A stretch of DNA of 40,662 nucleotides from a bacterium (GTDB lineage: Bacteria; UBP6; JAFGXH01), in NCBI GenBank assembly GCA_016936735.1, contig JAFGXH010000018.1, positions 1 through 40,662 on the forward strand. Direction: 5' to 3'. Below the pieces are notes generated by a model, which worked only from the letters and a program-made list of their open reading frames with translations, had not been told where the DNA came from and ran no database searches. Of the stretch, positions 19,919 through 29,759 are shown in pieces. The translations under genes and the position numbers were made by a program. Position 1 is the first letter of the stretch; each line of letters starts with the position of its first letter.

Positions 19919-20275
19919 TCAATCCATTTGAATGTAGTTTACTTTATATATTTTATCAATATCAACCGATTTTTTGAGAAGATCCTTATGAAGTTCTATT
20001 GAAATAATTGCAATCTCATTTTTTAAGATTATATTTGTTGTTGATATCATTTTTTTCCCTTTTTTTCCATAAAACATCACACTAACACCCTCTTCTGGAG
20101 AGATTTTTACTGTTTTTCCACCATTTAATAAAGTTAGTGTTATAATATTTTTTTGATTATCAATTGATACAACTTTTCCTCTATACATTGGAATCTCTTC
20201 TGATTGAAACTCTAGTTCAGGTGCTGAAAATAGTAAAAATGAAAATAAAAACATCATAAAAAAATATTTTACCAT
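19919..20275 (-). CDS. Small secreted protein, paralogue B (118 aa)
   Basis: Signal peptide; paralogue of 15385..15741; same relative position after a PilY1-like gene. Confidence 0.75.
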   Translation of the reverse strand: MVKYFFMMFLFSFLLFSAPELEFQSEEIPMYRGKVVSIDNQKNIITLTLLNGGKTVKISPEEGVSVMFYGKKGKKMISTTNIILKNEIAIISIELHKDLLKKSVDIDKIYKVNYIQMD

Positions 20276-20293
20276 AATAATCTCCTTTTAGTT

Positions 20294-20333
20294 TATCTAT
20301 AGAGAGGTAATAAAAATTACCTCTCTATAGATA
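20294..20333. repeat. Perfect 17-bp stem hairpin between PilY1-like paralogue B and the small secreted protein B
   Basis: tatctatagagaggtaa-taaaaa-ttacctctctatagata, read directly. Confidence 0.85.
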
Positions 20334-20334
20334 A

Positions 20335-23300
20335 TTAAAAAATCTCTTTGAAATATGTAAATGGAACATCACTTGTTCCAGTTGTAGATGCTGATTTTCT
20401 CTCCCAACGAATAAGATTATCTTTTCTATCCATTCCATCAAACCTATCACCATTATTTTCACTATCTGTTTTTCCAGAGATACCAAAATACATATATTCC
20501 CCTTTCATTACTGGAGCTGTTGCAACCCCTTTACCAAGGAATCCTTTTGGAGTTGGATCTGAACTATTCTTTATAAAATCGGGATTAAAACAGCCTGAAA
20601 ATAGTTCAAAAGAGTACACATAAGATTTTCCTAAACTAGCATCACACACTCCACCACTTCCAACATCATGTTTATATACTGTAAAATATGAATATCCCTC
20701 TATAATTGCGGGAATATCTACCAATTTTTCACCATCCTCTAACTTATATATCCACCCTTTATTTTTTTTACTACAACTAGAGGAGTAAATTTTAGATATT
20801 GTATCTAATTCTGATTCCAAAATTCTCAAATCTGAATTTTGAGTATCCCAAGTTGAATCTTTAATTGCATATAAAGTGTTTTTTCCCTCATCTTTTGCTA
20901 AATCATGAATATTTGAGTCACCTGTTCCAAGATAAATCCATAATGCTGTTTCAGGTGTTGATGGATTTCCATCATAAGCAAGAGCAATAGAGTTATAAAC
21001 ATAATTCTTTCTAGTTTTATCTGCATTTACATTAAAAAGCATTAAACAACCATCTGAATTTGTTGATGAGTTTGAACAAACATGTTTTTCAGTTACTGAT
21101 AAATCCCCTTTTTTAGGATTTATTCTCCATAAATGACCTGCTAAATCAGCAACATAAATCAATTTAATCTCTCTGTTATCTGCTAAATCTGGTTCAGGTA
21201 AAATTGCAACTGTTGCGGGAACTCTTGCTGAAACATTTGGATTACTATTTTCAATATCAAATGTTTTTATTAATGAACCACTTAATACATCAAACATATA
21301 TATTGAACTTCCATAAATATTTATTTTCTCTTCGGATAATCCACCTCCACCCATAACCCCAACAAATCTTCCTGGAGTATTTTTATCAGAACCAATTTGA
21401 GCAATAATTGGTTCTGACCAAGTGTAGTAAAGATTTGAGTAATCAAAAGCTGGATTAGTACTCAAATCATCTCCAGCAATTTTATTTAATAACTCTGAAT
21501 CTATACCTGATGGAGCATTCTCTCTAATTTTCTTTGAAAACACTTTTATTTTCCCTTCAGAGTTCCAATATAAAACCCTTCTTAACTCACTTTTATTAGA
21601 CCAACCACTAAAAATTTCAGAGTTCTCAATCCAAGGGGATTCATTATATATTGCCCATAAAAATGTAGGTCCATCTGCAGTAACAGTTGTTATATCAAGA
21701 GCCATTAGACCTGCACCACCCTCTCCAAAAGTAATGAGTAAAATAGATCTCCAATTATCTCCATCAAAAACATCCATTATTTTTGGGGATCGATCTACAA
21801 AAAACTGACTTTCTGTTTTCCCACTTTCACTACTTACAATATTTTTTAAATATGGAAGTAGGTTAGGTGGAACAAAAGCCCAACTCTCCTTTCCTGTATT
21901 AGCATTAAAAGCATGAATCATTCCTCCATTACTTCCAACAATCAGCATTGGAACTCTTTCAGAGTAATCTTCAATAAATTCTTTATAGCTTTCAAATGTA
22001 AAAAATTGATTTGGTTTTCCAAAATATTTTGCTCTACTATTATAAATATCTGAAAGAGGATATTTTCTCTCTGGACAATCATCTCCTGCTATTTTTCCAG
22101 AACATACATCAAGATTTGTATATTTAGTATCCTCCATATAACTATCTTTTCCTCTAAAAAAGTGGATAAGTTTTCGAGCATTTTTATACATCTCTTCAGT
22201 ATGATCTGAACCTGGTCCAGCAGGTTCCCAACGACAACTAACAGTTGGAGCTTTTTTAACTCTATATTTCACCAATTTCAATGCAATATCATTTCCTTGT
22301 GGATTAGAGTGGAATTTTAAATTTGCACCACCTCTTGGAATAGATATTACTCCATCCATCATATCACCTTTATATTGGCAGGTGATTGGTATTTTTAAAG
22401 GATTTTTTGTTGCTTTTGTTGTTCCACAATCAAACATTTTTCCATTATCAACAACATAATAGTAGTATTTAAGAGAGTCTGTTGTCTCTCCCTCAATCTC
22501 TAAATAGTCCTGAAAGACTCTATTTATATTATCATTATCATTTGAAGAGAATTTTAAATCTTCAAAATAAAGCTCAATTGAGTTATATTCATCACTTGTA
22601 TTTCCTACAACTTTTAACTCATCAATATTATCTTTATAATTTGTATTAAAATGTTCTTCCCAACTATTTGGATAACGTTCTCCTGTCTCTTCATCAAAAA
22701 CTATTCCACCAGTGCAATAGTTTTTATTAGATATCGAGTCATAAATACATTGTGCATTAGGTTCAGATACTTCAATACAATCTGTATCTAAAAAACAGAT
22801 TTTAGCTTTTTGTGATTCTGGCTTCCAAGCTTTATAACAATCACAAGCATTATTTGCTTGACAGAGATATCGTTCAATTAATTTTGCATCTGTGATTGGA
22901 TTACCAGTACAATCACCACCTGAATGGTAAGCAAAATCCTCCATTGTTATACATAAAAATTTATAGGAATCAAAAGAGTTTAAAATTTCATTGTAAGTAT
23001 TATTTCTACAATTAAAATTAGATCCATCTCTTTGTGGTTGCCAATTTGAGTTAACCCACTCTTCCCAATCATAAGTAGTTGTATAACAAACATTTATAGG
23101 AGTTCCAGCTCCACTTTGTCCCTCCATCATTAAACAATCTGCAAGAATATTATCTTTCTCTGCCTCAAATTTTGTAACAAGCTCTCCATCATCTTTTCCA
23201 CCAAAACAACGAGTAAATATATTTCTCTCATTTGCTTTTCCAATTATACTTGAATCACCAGAGTCCCATTTTTTATCATCTGCCCAACCATCTTTAAACT

Positions 23301-24315
23301 CATATTTATAAAAGTGTCCCTCCCACTGTTTTCCCTGTCTTGGAACAAATAGTGATTGATAAATAACATCTTCATTTGGACCATCAAAAGATACAACCAT
23401 AGTTGGCATTGTTGATGTTATATTATTTTGAGCAATCTCTGTAACAACCTCATTAAATACTGCAATTAAATCATCACTATTTTTTGCATTTCTTCCATGT
23501 CCTGTTCCCCCTGGATCAGCAATATAATCAACATTTGTTGCTGTAGAACCAAAACCAACTGCATAAGTTCTAATTTTGGTATCAAAAAGTGCTTCTCCAT
23601 CAACCTTAAATGAGGAGAGATAGTTATTAAAAAGTTGTTCTGCTTTATTTGCTGCTTGATCTCTTCCTGTTGTTCCACCATCAGGCTCTCCATCTGTAAA
23701 TAAAACTATATAATTTTTTTGACATTTATGGATAATAGGTGTTTTTTTACTTGAATCATAGGTGTTTTGAAAAATATTTTGAGTTGTTTGTGTATTATTT
23801 ATTCCTGCTCCATAATAATAGTGACCTCCCCCTCGTAATGAGTTAGATATTGGAGTTCCACCATTTGCATTAATATTATTAATTTCAGTTTTTAATTTAT
23901 TTATATGTTCTGTTGTTGAGTAATCAATATTTTGAAGCAACTGTTTATCATTTCCACCATTTGGAAATTGAGATAATCCAATTCTAATCGATTTTGTGAT
24001 ATTTGTGTCTGATAGTAAAGCATTAATAGCCTGTTTAGTCTGTTTAATTCTATCATAATGAGTTCCTGAACCATCTTTACATTGACATGATGTGTGAGGA
24101 TTATCAGTATAATGATTCCACCCATTCCACCCATCATAACAAACTCTCCAAATATTGGGAGCAGTTTCAATATCACACCACTCCATAGAACCAGAGTTAT
24201 CTATTATAAAAAGGACATTAGGCTCAATTGTTACACCAGAACCTGGTGGAAGTGTTTTTACTGTTGCAAAAATTGACAAATTTGTAAATAATATTAACAA
24301 AATCATGGATTTCAT
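20335..24315 (-). CDS. VWA-domain PilY1-like type IV pilus adhesin/biogenesis protein, paralogue B
   Basis: Signal peptide; MIDAS FIIDNSGSME; PilY1 motif MLIVGSNGGMIHAFNANTGKESWAFVPPNLLPYLKNIV; C-terminus almost identical to paralogue A (SASTTGTSDVPFTYFKEIF). Confidence 0.85.
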   Translation of the reverse strand: MKSMILLILFTNLSIFATVKTLPPGSGVTIEPNVLFIIDNSGSMEWCDIETAPNIWRVCYDGWNGWNHYTDNPHTSCQCKDGSGTHYDRIKQTKQAINALLSDTNITKSIRIGLSQFPNGGNDKQLLQNIDYSTTEHINKLKTEINNINANGGTPISNSLRGGGHYYYGAGINNTQTTQNIFQNTYDSSKKTPIIHKCQKNYIVLFTDGEPDGGTTGRDQAANKAEQLFNNYLSSFKVDGEALFDTKIRTYAVGFGSTATNVDYIADPGGTGHGRNAKNSDDLIAVFNEVVTEIAQNNITSTMPTMVVSFDGPNEDVIYQSLFVPRQGKQWEGHFYKYEFKDGWADDKKWDSGDSSIIGKANERNIFTRCFGGKDDGELVTKFEAEKDNILADCLMMEGQSGAGTPINVCYTTTYDWEEWVNSNWQPQRDGSNFNCRNNTYNEILNSFDSYKFLCITMEDFAYHSGGDCTGNPITDAKLIERYLCQANNACDCYKAWKPESQKAKICFLDTDCIEVSEPNAQCIYDSISNKNYCTGGIVFDEETGERYPNSWEEHFNTNYKDNIDELKVVGNTSDEYNSIELYFEDLKFSSNDNDNINRVFQDYLEIEGETTDSLKYYYYVVDNGKMFDCGTTKATKNPLKIPITCQYKGDMMDGVISIPRGGANLKFHSNPQGNDIALKLVKYRVKKAPTVSCRWEPAGPGSDHTEEMYKNARKLIHFFRGKDSYMEDTKYTNLDVCSGKIAGDDCPERKYPLSDIYNSRAKYFGKPNQFFTFESYKEFIEDYSERVPMLIVGSNGGMIHAFNANTGKESWAFVPPNLLPYLKNIVSSESGKTESQFFVDRSPKIMDVFDGDNWRSILLITFGEGGAGLMALDITTVTADGPTFLWAIYNESPWIENSEIFSGWSNKSELRRVLYWNSEGKIKVFSKKIRENAPSGIDSELLNKIAGDDLSTNPAFDYSNLYYTWSEPIIAQIGSDKNTPGRFVGVMGGGGLSEEKINIYGSSIYMFDVLSGSLIKTFDIENSNPNVSARVPATVAILPEPDLADNREIKLIYVADLAGHLWRINPKKGDLSVTEKHVCSNSSTNSDGCLMLFNVNADKTRKNYVYNSIALAYDGNPSTPETALWIYLGTGDSNIHDLAKDEGKNTLYAIKDSTWDTQNSDLRILESELDTISKIYSSSCSKKNKGWIYKLEDGEKLVDIPAIIEGYSYFTVYKHDVGSGGVCDASLGKSYVYSFELFSGCFNPDFIKNSSDPTPKGFLGKGVATAPVMKGEYMYFGISGKTDSENNGDRFDGMDRKDNLIRWERKSASTTGTSDVPFTYFKEIF

Positions 24316-24405
24316 GTTACCACCAAAATAAATTTGCTGGCTTTTAGCAAAATAGTTTCCAAGTATTTGATTTATTTTTTTTTAAAATGTTATAAATAAT
24401 AGGCA

Positions 24406-24433
24406 TTATGAAATCATTTACATAAAATATTAC
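24406..24433 (-). promoter_or_regulatory. Conserved upstream element of PilY1-like paralogue B
   Basis: ttatgaaatcatttacataaaatattac; matches 19810-19837 at the same distance from the start codon. Confidence 0.45.
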
Positions 24434-24582
24434 ATCTATACTATTTTTTACAACTATTTTATATTTTTTTGATAATTTTACAGATTTATTGAGTAAATAT
24501 AAAAATAGATGTTTTAATTTTATTATACTAAAAAAAACAGTTTATAATATTAATAATTGATTTACTATTTGAATATTAACTA

Positions 24583-25566
24583 TTAGTCTAAGATATAGAG
24601 TCTAGGATTTACAGGAATTCCATATTTTCTAATTTCATAATGAAGATGAGGACCACTACTTCTTCCAGAGTTTCCAAGATAAGCAATAATATCCCCTTTT
24701 TTGATTTTGTCCCCTTTTTTTATTAATATTCGTTGAAGATGTGCATATCTAGTTTCTAAATCATATCCATGAGATATAATGATAACATTTCCATAACCAC
24801 CCTGTTCTCCAGCAAAAGTAACGACTCCATTTCCACTTGCTTTTATTGGTAAACCCTCATTATTAGCAATATCTAAACCTTCATGAAATTTTGTGTCACC
24901 AGTAAATGGATCTGTTCTTGGACCAAATTCAGAAGACAACCATCCTCTTACTGGCCATATAGATGGTGTTGAAAGAAGCATATCTGCTTTTTCAAAAATT
25001 GTTCCATAGCTGGTTATAATTGATTTGGAGAATCTCTCTATCTCTTCATTTAATACTATTTCAAAAGAGCTTAAAAGCTCTATAGTTCCATCAAGATTAT
25101 ATTTAACATTTTCATCAATTATATAATCACCTTTTTTATCAGAGAAAAGGGTTTCAAAATCTATTTTTGTGCCTGTTTTTGTACTATTTGATATTCCTCC
25201 TGTTGGAAATTCTGAGGATGTGTCAAAAAGATTTTTTATTCTAGAATAGTATGTTTTTGTTTGTAGAAAATTGAATTGTAAGAGATTGAATTTATTTTCG
25301 AGTTGTTCAAGTTTTTGATTGAGAAGGTTTTGTTCTTCCAATTTTGTTAATATAACACTATCTTTTTGAGTATCAACCTTTTGTATTCTTAGAAACTGAT
25401 ATCCAAAAAAAAATGCTGCCCCACCAAAAGATAGAAGCAGCAAAATATTAATAACTATAATTTTTTTCAACAAAGAGGAGGAGAATCGATATTTTTTTAC
25501 ACTTCCACCACTCTGGTGAGGTATAATTACAACATCAAAAAGATTCTTTCGTTTTTTTTCAGCCAA
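24583..25566 (-). CDS. M23-family (LytM) peptidoglycan peptidase, membrane anchored
   Basis: FGPRTDPFTGDTKFHEGLDIANNEGLPIKASGNGVVTFAGEQGGYGNVIIISHGYDLETRYAHLQRILIKKGDKIKKGDIIAYLGNSGRSSGPHLHYEI. Confidence 0.93.
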   Translation of the reverse strand: MAEKKRKNLFDVVIIPHQSGGSVKKYRFSSSLLKKIIVINILLLLSFGGAAFFFGYQFLRIQKVDTQKDSVILTKLEEQNLLNQKLEQLENKFNLLQFNFLQTKTYYSRIKNLFDTSSEFPTGGISNSTKTGTKIDFETLFSDKKGDYIIDENVKYNLDGTIELLSSFEIVLNEEIERFSKSIITSYGTIFEKADMLLSTPSIWPVRGWLSSEFGPRTDPFTGDTKFHEGLDIANNEGLPIKASGNGVVTFAGEQGGYGNVIIISHGYDLETRYAHLQRILIKKGDKIKKGDIIAYLGNSGRSSGPHLHYEIRKYGIPVNPRLYILD

Positions 25567-25568
25567 CT

Positions 25569-25778
25569 CTATAACACCGTTTTAGTTGTTGCAGCCTTTT
25601 CAATTCTTCCTGATTTTAAACAACGTGTACAAACCATAATTGAAAAAGTTTGACCAAAAATTTTAGCATCAACTCTTTGTAAGTTTGGAAATACTCTTTT
25701 TTTTGATTTATTATTTGCATGACTTACATTGTTTTTTGTTTGAGTTCCTTTCCCACAAACTACACATACTCTTGCCAT
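25569..25778 (-). CDS. rpmB: 50S ribosomal protein L28
   Basis: [36 protein letters not shown]; CxxC...CxxC zinc-ribbon form; start at 25778 preferred. Confidence 0.93.
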   Translation of the reverse strand: MARVCVVCGKGTQTKNNVSHANNKSKKRVFPNLQRVDAKIFGQTFSIMVCTRCLKSGRIEKAATTKTVL

Positions 25779-25879
25779 CTCAATCCTCACGAAAAAACAT
25801 TCAGAACAACTTTATATAATAAAATAGAGAAAAAATCAAGGATTAATAGTTTTTTCTTGATAAATAAGCCTTTTTAAAT

Positions 25880-26647
25880 TTAATACCCAGTTGTAAAAAG
25901 TTTTTTAGCACCTTTTAGACCACATTTTTGATATTTATGATAACTCTCTGCAGCTCTATTAAGAATTTTTTCAGATGACTCCTTTTTTATCCAACCCTCA
26001 AGAGCTGCCTCAAGAGGGTAGGCCTCAGCAGACATAAGACCTGTTGACCATAAAAGAGGGTATACTCCTGTTTGCTTGAGGTATTTAGAGAAATATCTTT
26101 TACCAAAACAGCTTAATATTATAGCATCTTTATGTTTTTTATTACTATTTTTGAATGATTCATCAATATCAAAATCCATTAATCCATCATGACCAATAAA
26201 AGATACTAAGTCAGAGCCTCCTCCAAACTCTAATTCGCTACTTTTTTTCCCATCTTTGATTACTATTTTCTCAATATTGCCTCCAGATGATGCTTTAATG
26301 AAGTTAACTATTGCATCTTTTATATACTCTCCATCATATCCATCTGCAACTATATAGGTGTCACTATTTTTATGTTTTAATATTAGCCTCTCAAGTATAT
26401 GCTCTTTAGGTTTTTTTATTAGCTCTACTAGATTCCAATTTCCACTTTTTTTTATAAAATAGTTTCTCATACCATAGGCAGAGCCCCAATATAGATTTGT
26501 TGTAGGGTTTTTTCCATCTCCAAGAGATTTAGATACAGGAACAATACCCTGATGCTCATTGTCACATAGGGCAACAAAGACATGAACTGTTTTAACATCC
26601 ATATCTATTTGCGAAAATAGGGTAAAAAGTAGGAGAATTAGAGTCAT
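25880..26647 (-). CDS. Secreted protein of uncharacterised family with a possible caspase-like His/Cys dyad
   Basis: N-terminal signal-like segment; LVSFIGHDGLMDF (candidate His) and AIILSCFGKRYF (candidate Cys), each after a hydrophobic strand. Confidence 0.55.
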   Translation of the reverse strand: MTLILLLFTLFSQIDMDVKTVHVFVALCDNEHQGIVPVSKSLGDGKNPTTNLYWGSAYGMRNYFIKKSGNWNLVELIKKPKEHILERLILKHKNSDTYIVADGYDGEYIKDAIVNFIKASSGGNIEKIVIKDGKKSSELEFGGGSDLVSFIGHDGLMDFDIDESFKNSNKKHKDAIILSCFGKRYFSKYLKQTGVYPLLWSTGLMSAEAYPLEAALEGWIKKESSEKILNRAAESYHKYQKCGLKGAKKLFTTGY

Positions 26648-26715
26648 ATTACTCCTTTATATAATAAAAAAACTTAGTGCATGCATATTATTAACCTCTG
26701 CGTCTAATAAAAAAA

Positions 26716-27240
26716 CTAGTGCATACAGCTATATCCAGTATACTCTTTAATTATTACCTCACCAGACCCTGTTAAATCAAGATTTCCCTCATAAAGAGTC
26801 TCTTTGCCACTCTCCTCAATATCAACAGTTAGCCTGATATCTGTTGATTGTGGTGCTATTTTTACATCACTTTCAAAGTCAAAATTACAACTACAGGAGC
26901 ATCTCATTCCATTATCAGATTCATCAATAACTCTTAACTCATAGTTTGAATCATTTTTATATACTCGAAACTCTGTTTCACCACAACAGTTTAGAGTGAC
27001 TCTTTGTACTCTGAATCTAACTACCTCATCATCTAACCTTGTCCATACAATTTTTTGATGGCATACCATATTCTCAATATCCTCTTCACTTGTTAAATTA
27101 GAGACTACCTTTGATGATGTATCAGAAAACCCTCCACAACCACTATAGTTTGTGTTAAATCCTATACCAGTCTCCTCTGAACAGCCAATAAATGATAATA
27201 AAAGTAGAGCTAAAATAGATTTTTTGATAGCTTTAAACAT
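26716..27240 (-). CDS. Putative lipoprotein, Cys-rich, unknown function
   Basis: Lipobox LLLLSFIGCSEE; multiple Cys (LNCCGETEF, CSCSCNF). Confidence 0.7.
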   Translation of the reverse strand: MFKAIKKSILALLLLSFIGCSEETGIGFNTNYSGCGGFSDTSSKVVSNLTSEEDIENMVCHQKIVWTRLDDEVVRFRVQRVTLNCCGETEFRVYKNDSNYELRVIDESDNGMRCSCSCNFDFESDVKIAPQSTDIRLTVDIEESGKETLYEGNLDLTGSGEVIIKEYTGYSCMH

Positions 27241-27356
27241 AATACCTCCTAATTAATATAAATAGATATCCTCTAGCCTATAAAATTTATGCTAGTTATA
27301 CAAATGTATATAGAAACTTTAATCGATTTTAAGAAAAAGTCAAATTTTTTTTCCCA

Positions 27357-27382
27357 GCAGTGCACAAAAATACACTGTTCAT
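27357..27382 (+). repeat. Hairpin repeat type A (degenerate): gcagtgcacaaaaatacactgttcat
   Basis: Similar to 27483-27509. Confidence 0.75.
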
Positions 27383-27430
27383 CTAATTATTTTTTATTTG
27401 TATTAAATACAATTATTATTATGTTCATAA

Positions 27431-27455
27431 ATGAACAGTGGGTTTTAACCAACTG
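27431..27455 (-). repeat. Hairpin repeat type B: atgaacagtgggttttaaccaactg
   Basis: 24/25 to the reverse complement of 29720-29744. Confidence 0.85.
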
Positions 27456-27482
27456 AGTGTGAAAATATATATTTTTTCTTCT

Positions 27483-27509
27483 TGCAGTGCACTAAAGTAC
27501 ACTGTTCAT
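27483..27509 (+). repeat. Hairpin repeat type A: tgcagtgcactaaagtacactgttcat
   Basis: Exact 27-nt reverse complement of 29760-29786. Confidence 0.92.
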
Positions 27510-27668
27510 CTCTATTTGATTGGGAGACAGGCTATAATGTTATAGGATTTATATAAAAATATAAGAGCATTCTCTCTTTTAAATAGAACTATTACTAAAG
27601 TTTCACTAAATTGTTACAAACTATTAGCTTAAATTATGTTACAATATTGAAAATTTTAAAGGAGCGAT

Positions 27669-29669
27669 ATGGATGACCTATTAATTCAAGAGAAAGAGCT
27701 TACACATTTAAGGGAGTTGGCTTTAAGACATCTTCAAACTTTGTCAATTCATTATCCCTCAATTAAAGCGGCATCTACAGAGATTATTAACTTAGAGGCA
27801 ATATTGAATCTTCCTAAAGGGACAGAGCATTTTTTATCAGATGTTCATGGTGAGTTTGAACCATTCCTACATGTATTAAAAAATGCCTCTGGGGTTATTA
27901 GAAGAAAGATTAATGATGTTTTTGGTAACACAATATTTGAAAAAGAGAAGAGAGCCCTTGCAACACTTATATACTACCCTAGACAAAAACTTAAAATGTT
28001 GCTAGATGATGTGGATGAGAAGGATAATTGGTTTAGAATCACACTTTATAGATTGATTGAGGTGTGTAGATTAACTGCATCAAAATATACAAGAACTAGA
28101 GTGCGTGAGATGCTTCCAAAAGAGTTCGCCCCAATTATTGAGGAGCTTCTTCATGAACAAAATCATAATCCAGATAAACAGGACTACTATCAGGGTATTA
28201 TTAACACAATTATCTCACTTGAACAGGCAGAGGAGTTTATTATTGCTATATCTAAAGTTATTCAAAAGCTGGCAATTGAGAGACTTCATATAATTGGTGA
28301 TATTTATGATAGAGGGCCTGGAGCAGATATTATAATGGATAAGCTGATGAAACAGCGAGAGGTTGATATTCAATGGGGAAACCATGATATTGTTTGGATG
28401 GGTGCTGCTGGTGGTTCAGATGCATGTATTGCAAATGTTATGAGAGTCTCTTTAAGATATGCAAATCTGGATACTCTTGAGGAGGGGTATGGTATTAATA
28501 CAATGCCACTTGCAACTTTTGCAATGAAACATTATGGTGATGACCCCTGTGAACTGTTTATTCCAAAAGAGAAACAGCAATATAATGAGTATGAGCTTCA
28601 GCTTTTTGCAAGAATGCACAAGGCAATTATGATTATTCAGCTAAAACTAGAGGGGCAGATTATTAAAAGGCGACCTCAATTTGATATGCTTGATAGACTA
28701 CTGCTTGATAAAATAGATATAGATAAAAAAATTGTTACAATAGATGGTGTTGAGTATCCATTAAAAGATACACATTTTCCAACAATTGATAAAAACAATC
28801 CCTATGAGCTTTCTGAAGATGAGAAGACTCTAATGTCAAAACTAAAGGCCTCTTTTATGCACAATGAGAAGCTACAAAAGCATGTCCGATTTCTCTTTTC
28901 TAAGGGGGGGATATATCTTGTTCACAATGGAAACTTGCTTTATCATGGATGTATACCAATGGATGAAAATGGGGAGTTTTCTAAAGTTGATGTATCTGGT
29001 AAGATATACTCTGGTAGAAGTTTTATGGAGAGATTAGAGAGATTGGCAAGAAAGGGATATTTTGGTGATAAATCATCAGATGATACCCTTTATGGATTAG
29101 ATATAATGTGGTATTTATGGTGTGGTAAACTATCTCCTCTTTTTGGTAAAAAGAGGATGGCAACATTTGAAAGATATTTTATAGAGGATAAATCTCTACA
29201 TAAAGAGGAGAAAAACCCATATTATCTATATAGAGATAGTGAAGAGAGTTGCACTAAAATACTTAATGAGTTTGGATTAGACCCTAAAAGCTCACATATA
29301 GTGAATGGTCATGTTCCTGTGAAGGAGAAGAGGGGAGAGAGTCCCATAAAGGCTAATAGAAAACTTATTGTTATTGATGGAGGTTTCTCAAAGGCATATC
29401 AACCAGAGACAGGAATCGCAGGATATACCCTTATTTATAACTCATTTGGGCTTCTATTGGCATCTCATGAGCCATTTGAATCAACACAAAAGGCTATTGA
29501 AGAGGAGAAGGATATACACTCAACTATAATATTGCTTGAAAAAGTTGAGCATCGCACTAAAGTTCGAGATACTGATGAGGGAAAAGAGATATTAACCACA
29601 ATTCATGACCTAAAAATGCTTATCAAATTCTATCGTAATGGTATTCTCAAAGAGCGTGAGAGTGTTTGA
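27669..29669 (+). CDS. fbp: Fructose-1,6-bisphosphatase class III
   Basis: FLSDVHGEFEPFLHVLKNASGVIRRKI, IIGDIYDRGPGADIIMDKL, IQWGNHDIVWMGAAGG, VNGHVPVKEKRGESPIKANRKLIVIDGGFSKAYQPETGIAGYTLIYNS. Confidence 0.95.
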   Translation: MDDLLIQEKELTHLRELALRHLQTLSIHYPSIKAASTEIINLEAILNLPKGTEHFLSDVHGEFEPFLHVLKNASGVIRRKINDVFGNTIFEKEKRALATLIYYPRQKLKMLLDDVDEKDNWFRITLYRLIEVCRLTASKYTRTRVREMLPKEFAPIIEELLHEQNHNPDKQDYYQGIINTIISLEQAEEFIIAISKVIQKLAIERLHIIGDIYDRGPGADIIMDKLMKQREVDIQWGNHDIVWMGAAGGSDACIANVMRVSLRYANLDTLEEGYGINTMPLATFAMKHYGDDPCELFIPKEKQQYNEYELQLFARMHKAIMIIQLKLEGQIIKRRPQFDMLDRLLLDKIDIDKKIVTIDGVEYPLKDTHFPTIDKNNPYELSEDEKTLMSKLKASFMHNEKLQKHVRFLFSKGGIYLVHNGNLLYHGCIPMDENGEFSKVDVSGKIYSGRSFMERLERLARKGYFGDKSSDDTLYGLDIMWYLWCGKLSPLFGKKRMATFERYFIEDKSLHKEEKNPYYLYRDSEESCTKILNEFGLDPKSSHIVNGHVPVKEKRGESPIKANRKLIVIDGGFSKAYQPETGIAGYTLIYNSFGLLLASHEPFESTQKAIEEEKDIHSTIILLEKVEHRTKVRDTDEGKEILTTIHDLKMLIKFYRNGILKERESV

Positions 29670-29674
29670 TAAGT

Positions 29675-29708
29675 ACTGCAAGATAAAAATGTAGTATGAG
29701 ATAAAAAA
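29675..29708. repeat. Direct repeat actgcaagataaaaatgtagtatgagataaaaaa
   Basis: Near-identical to 29781-29814. Confidence 0.85.
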
Positions 29709-29719
29709 ACTATCACCTT

Positions 29720-29744
29720 CAGTGGGTTAAAACCCACTGTTCAT
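29720..29744 (+). repeat. Hairpin repeat type B (opposite orientation to the upstream copy): cagtgggttaaaacccactgttcat
   Basis: Self-complementary cagtgggt/acccactg; reverse complement matches 27431-27455 at 24/25. Confidence 0.9.
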
Positions 29745-29759
29745 ATATATGATATAGAC

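Noticed and set aside
23466-24276. ORFs 23466..23693, 23901..24176 and 24094..24276 inside PilY1-like B
   Set aside because: Overlap a clear coding frame and look like out-of-frame translations
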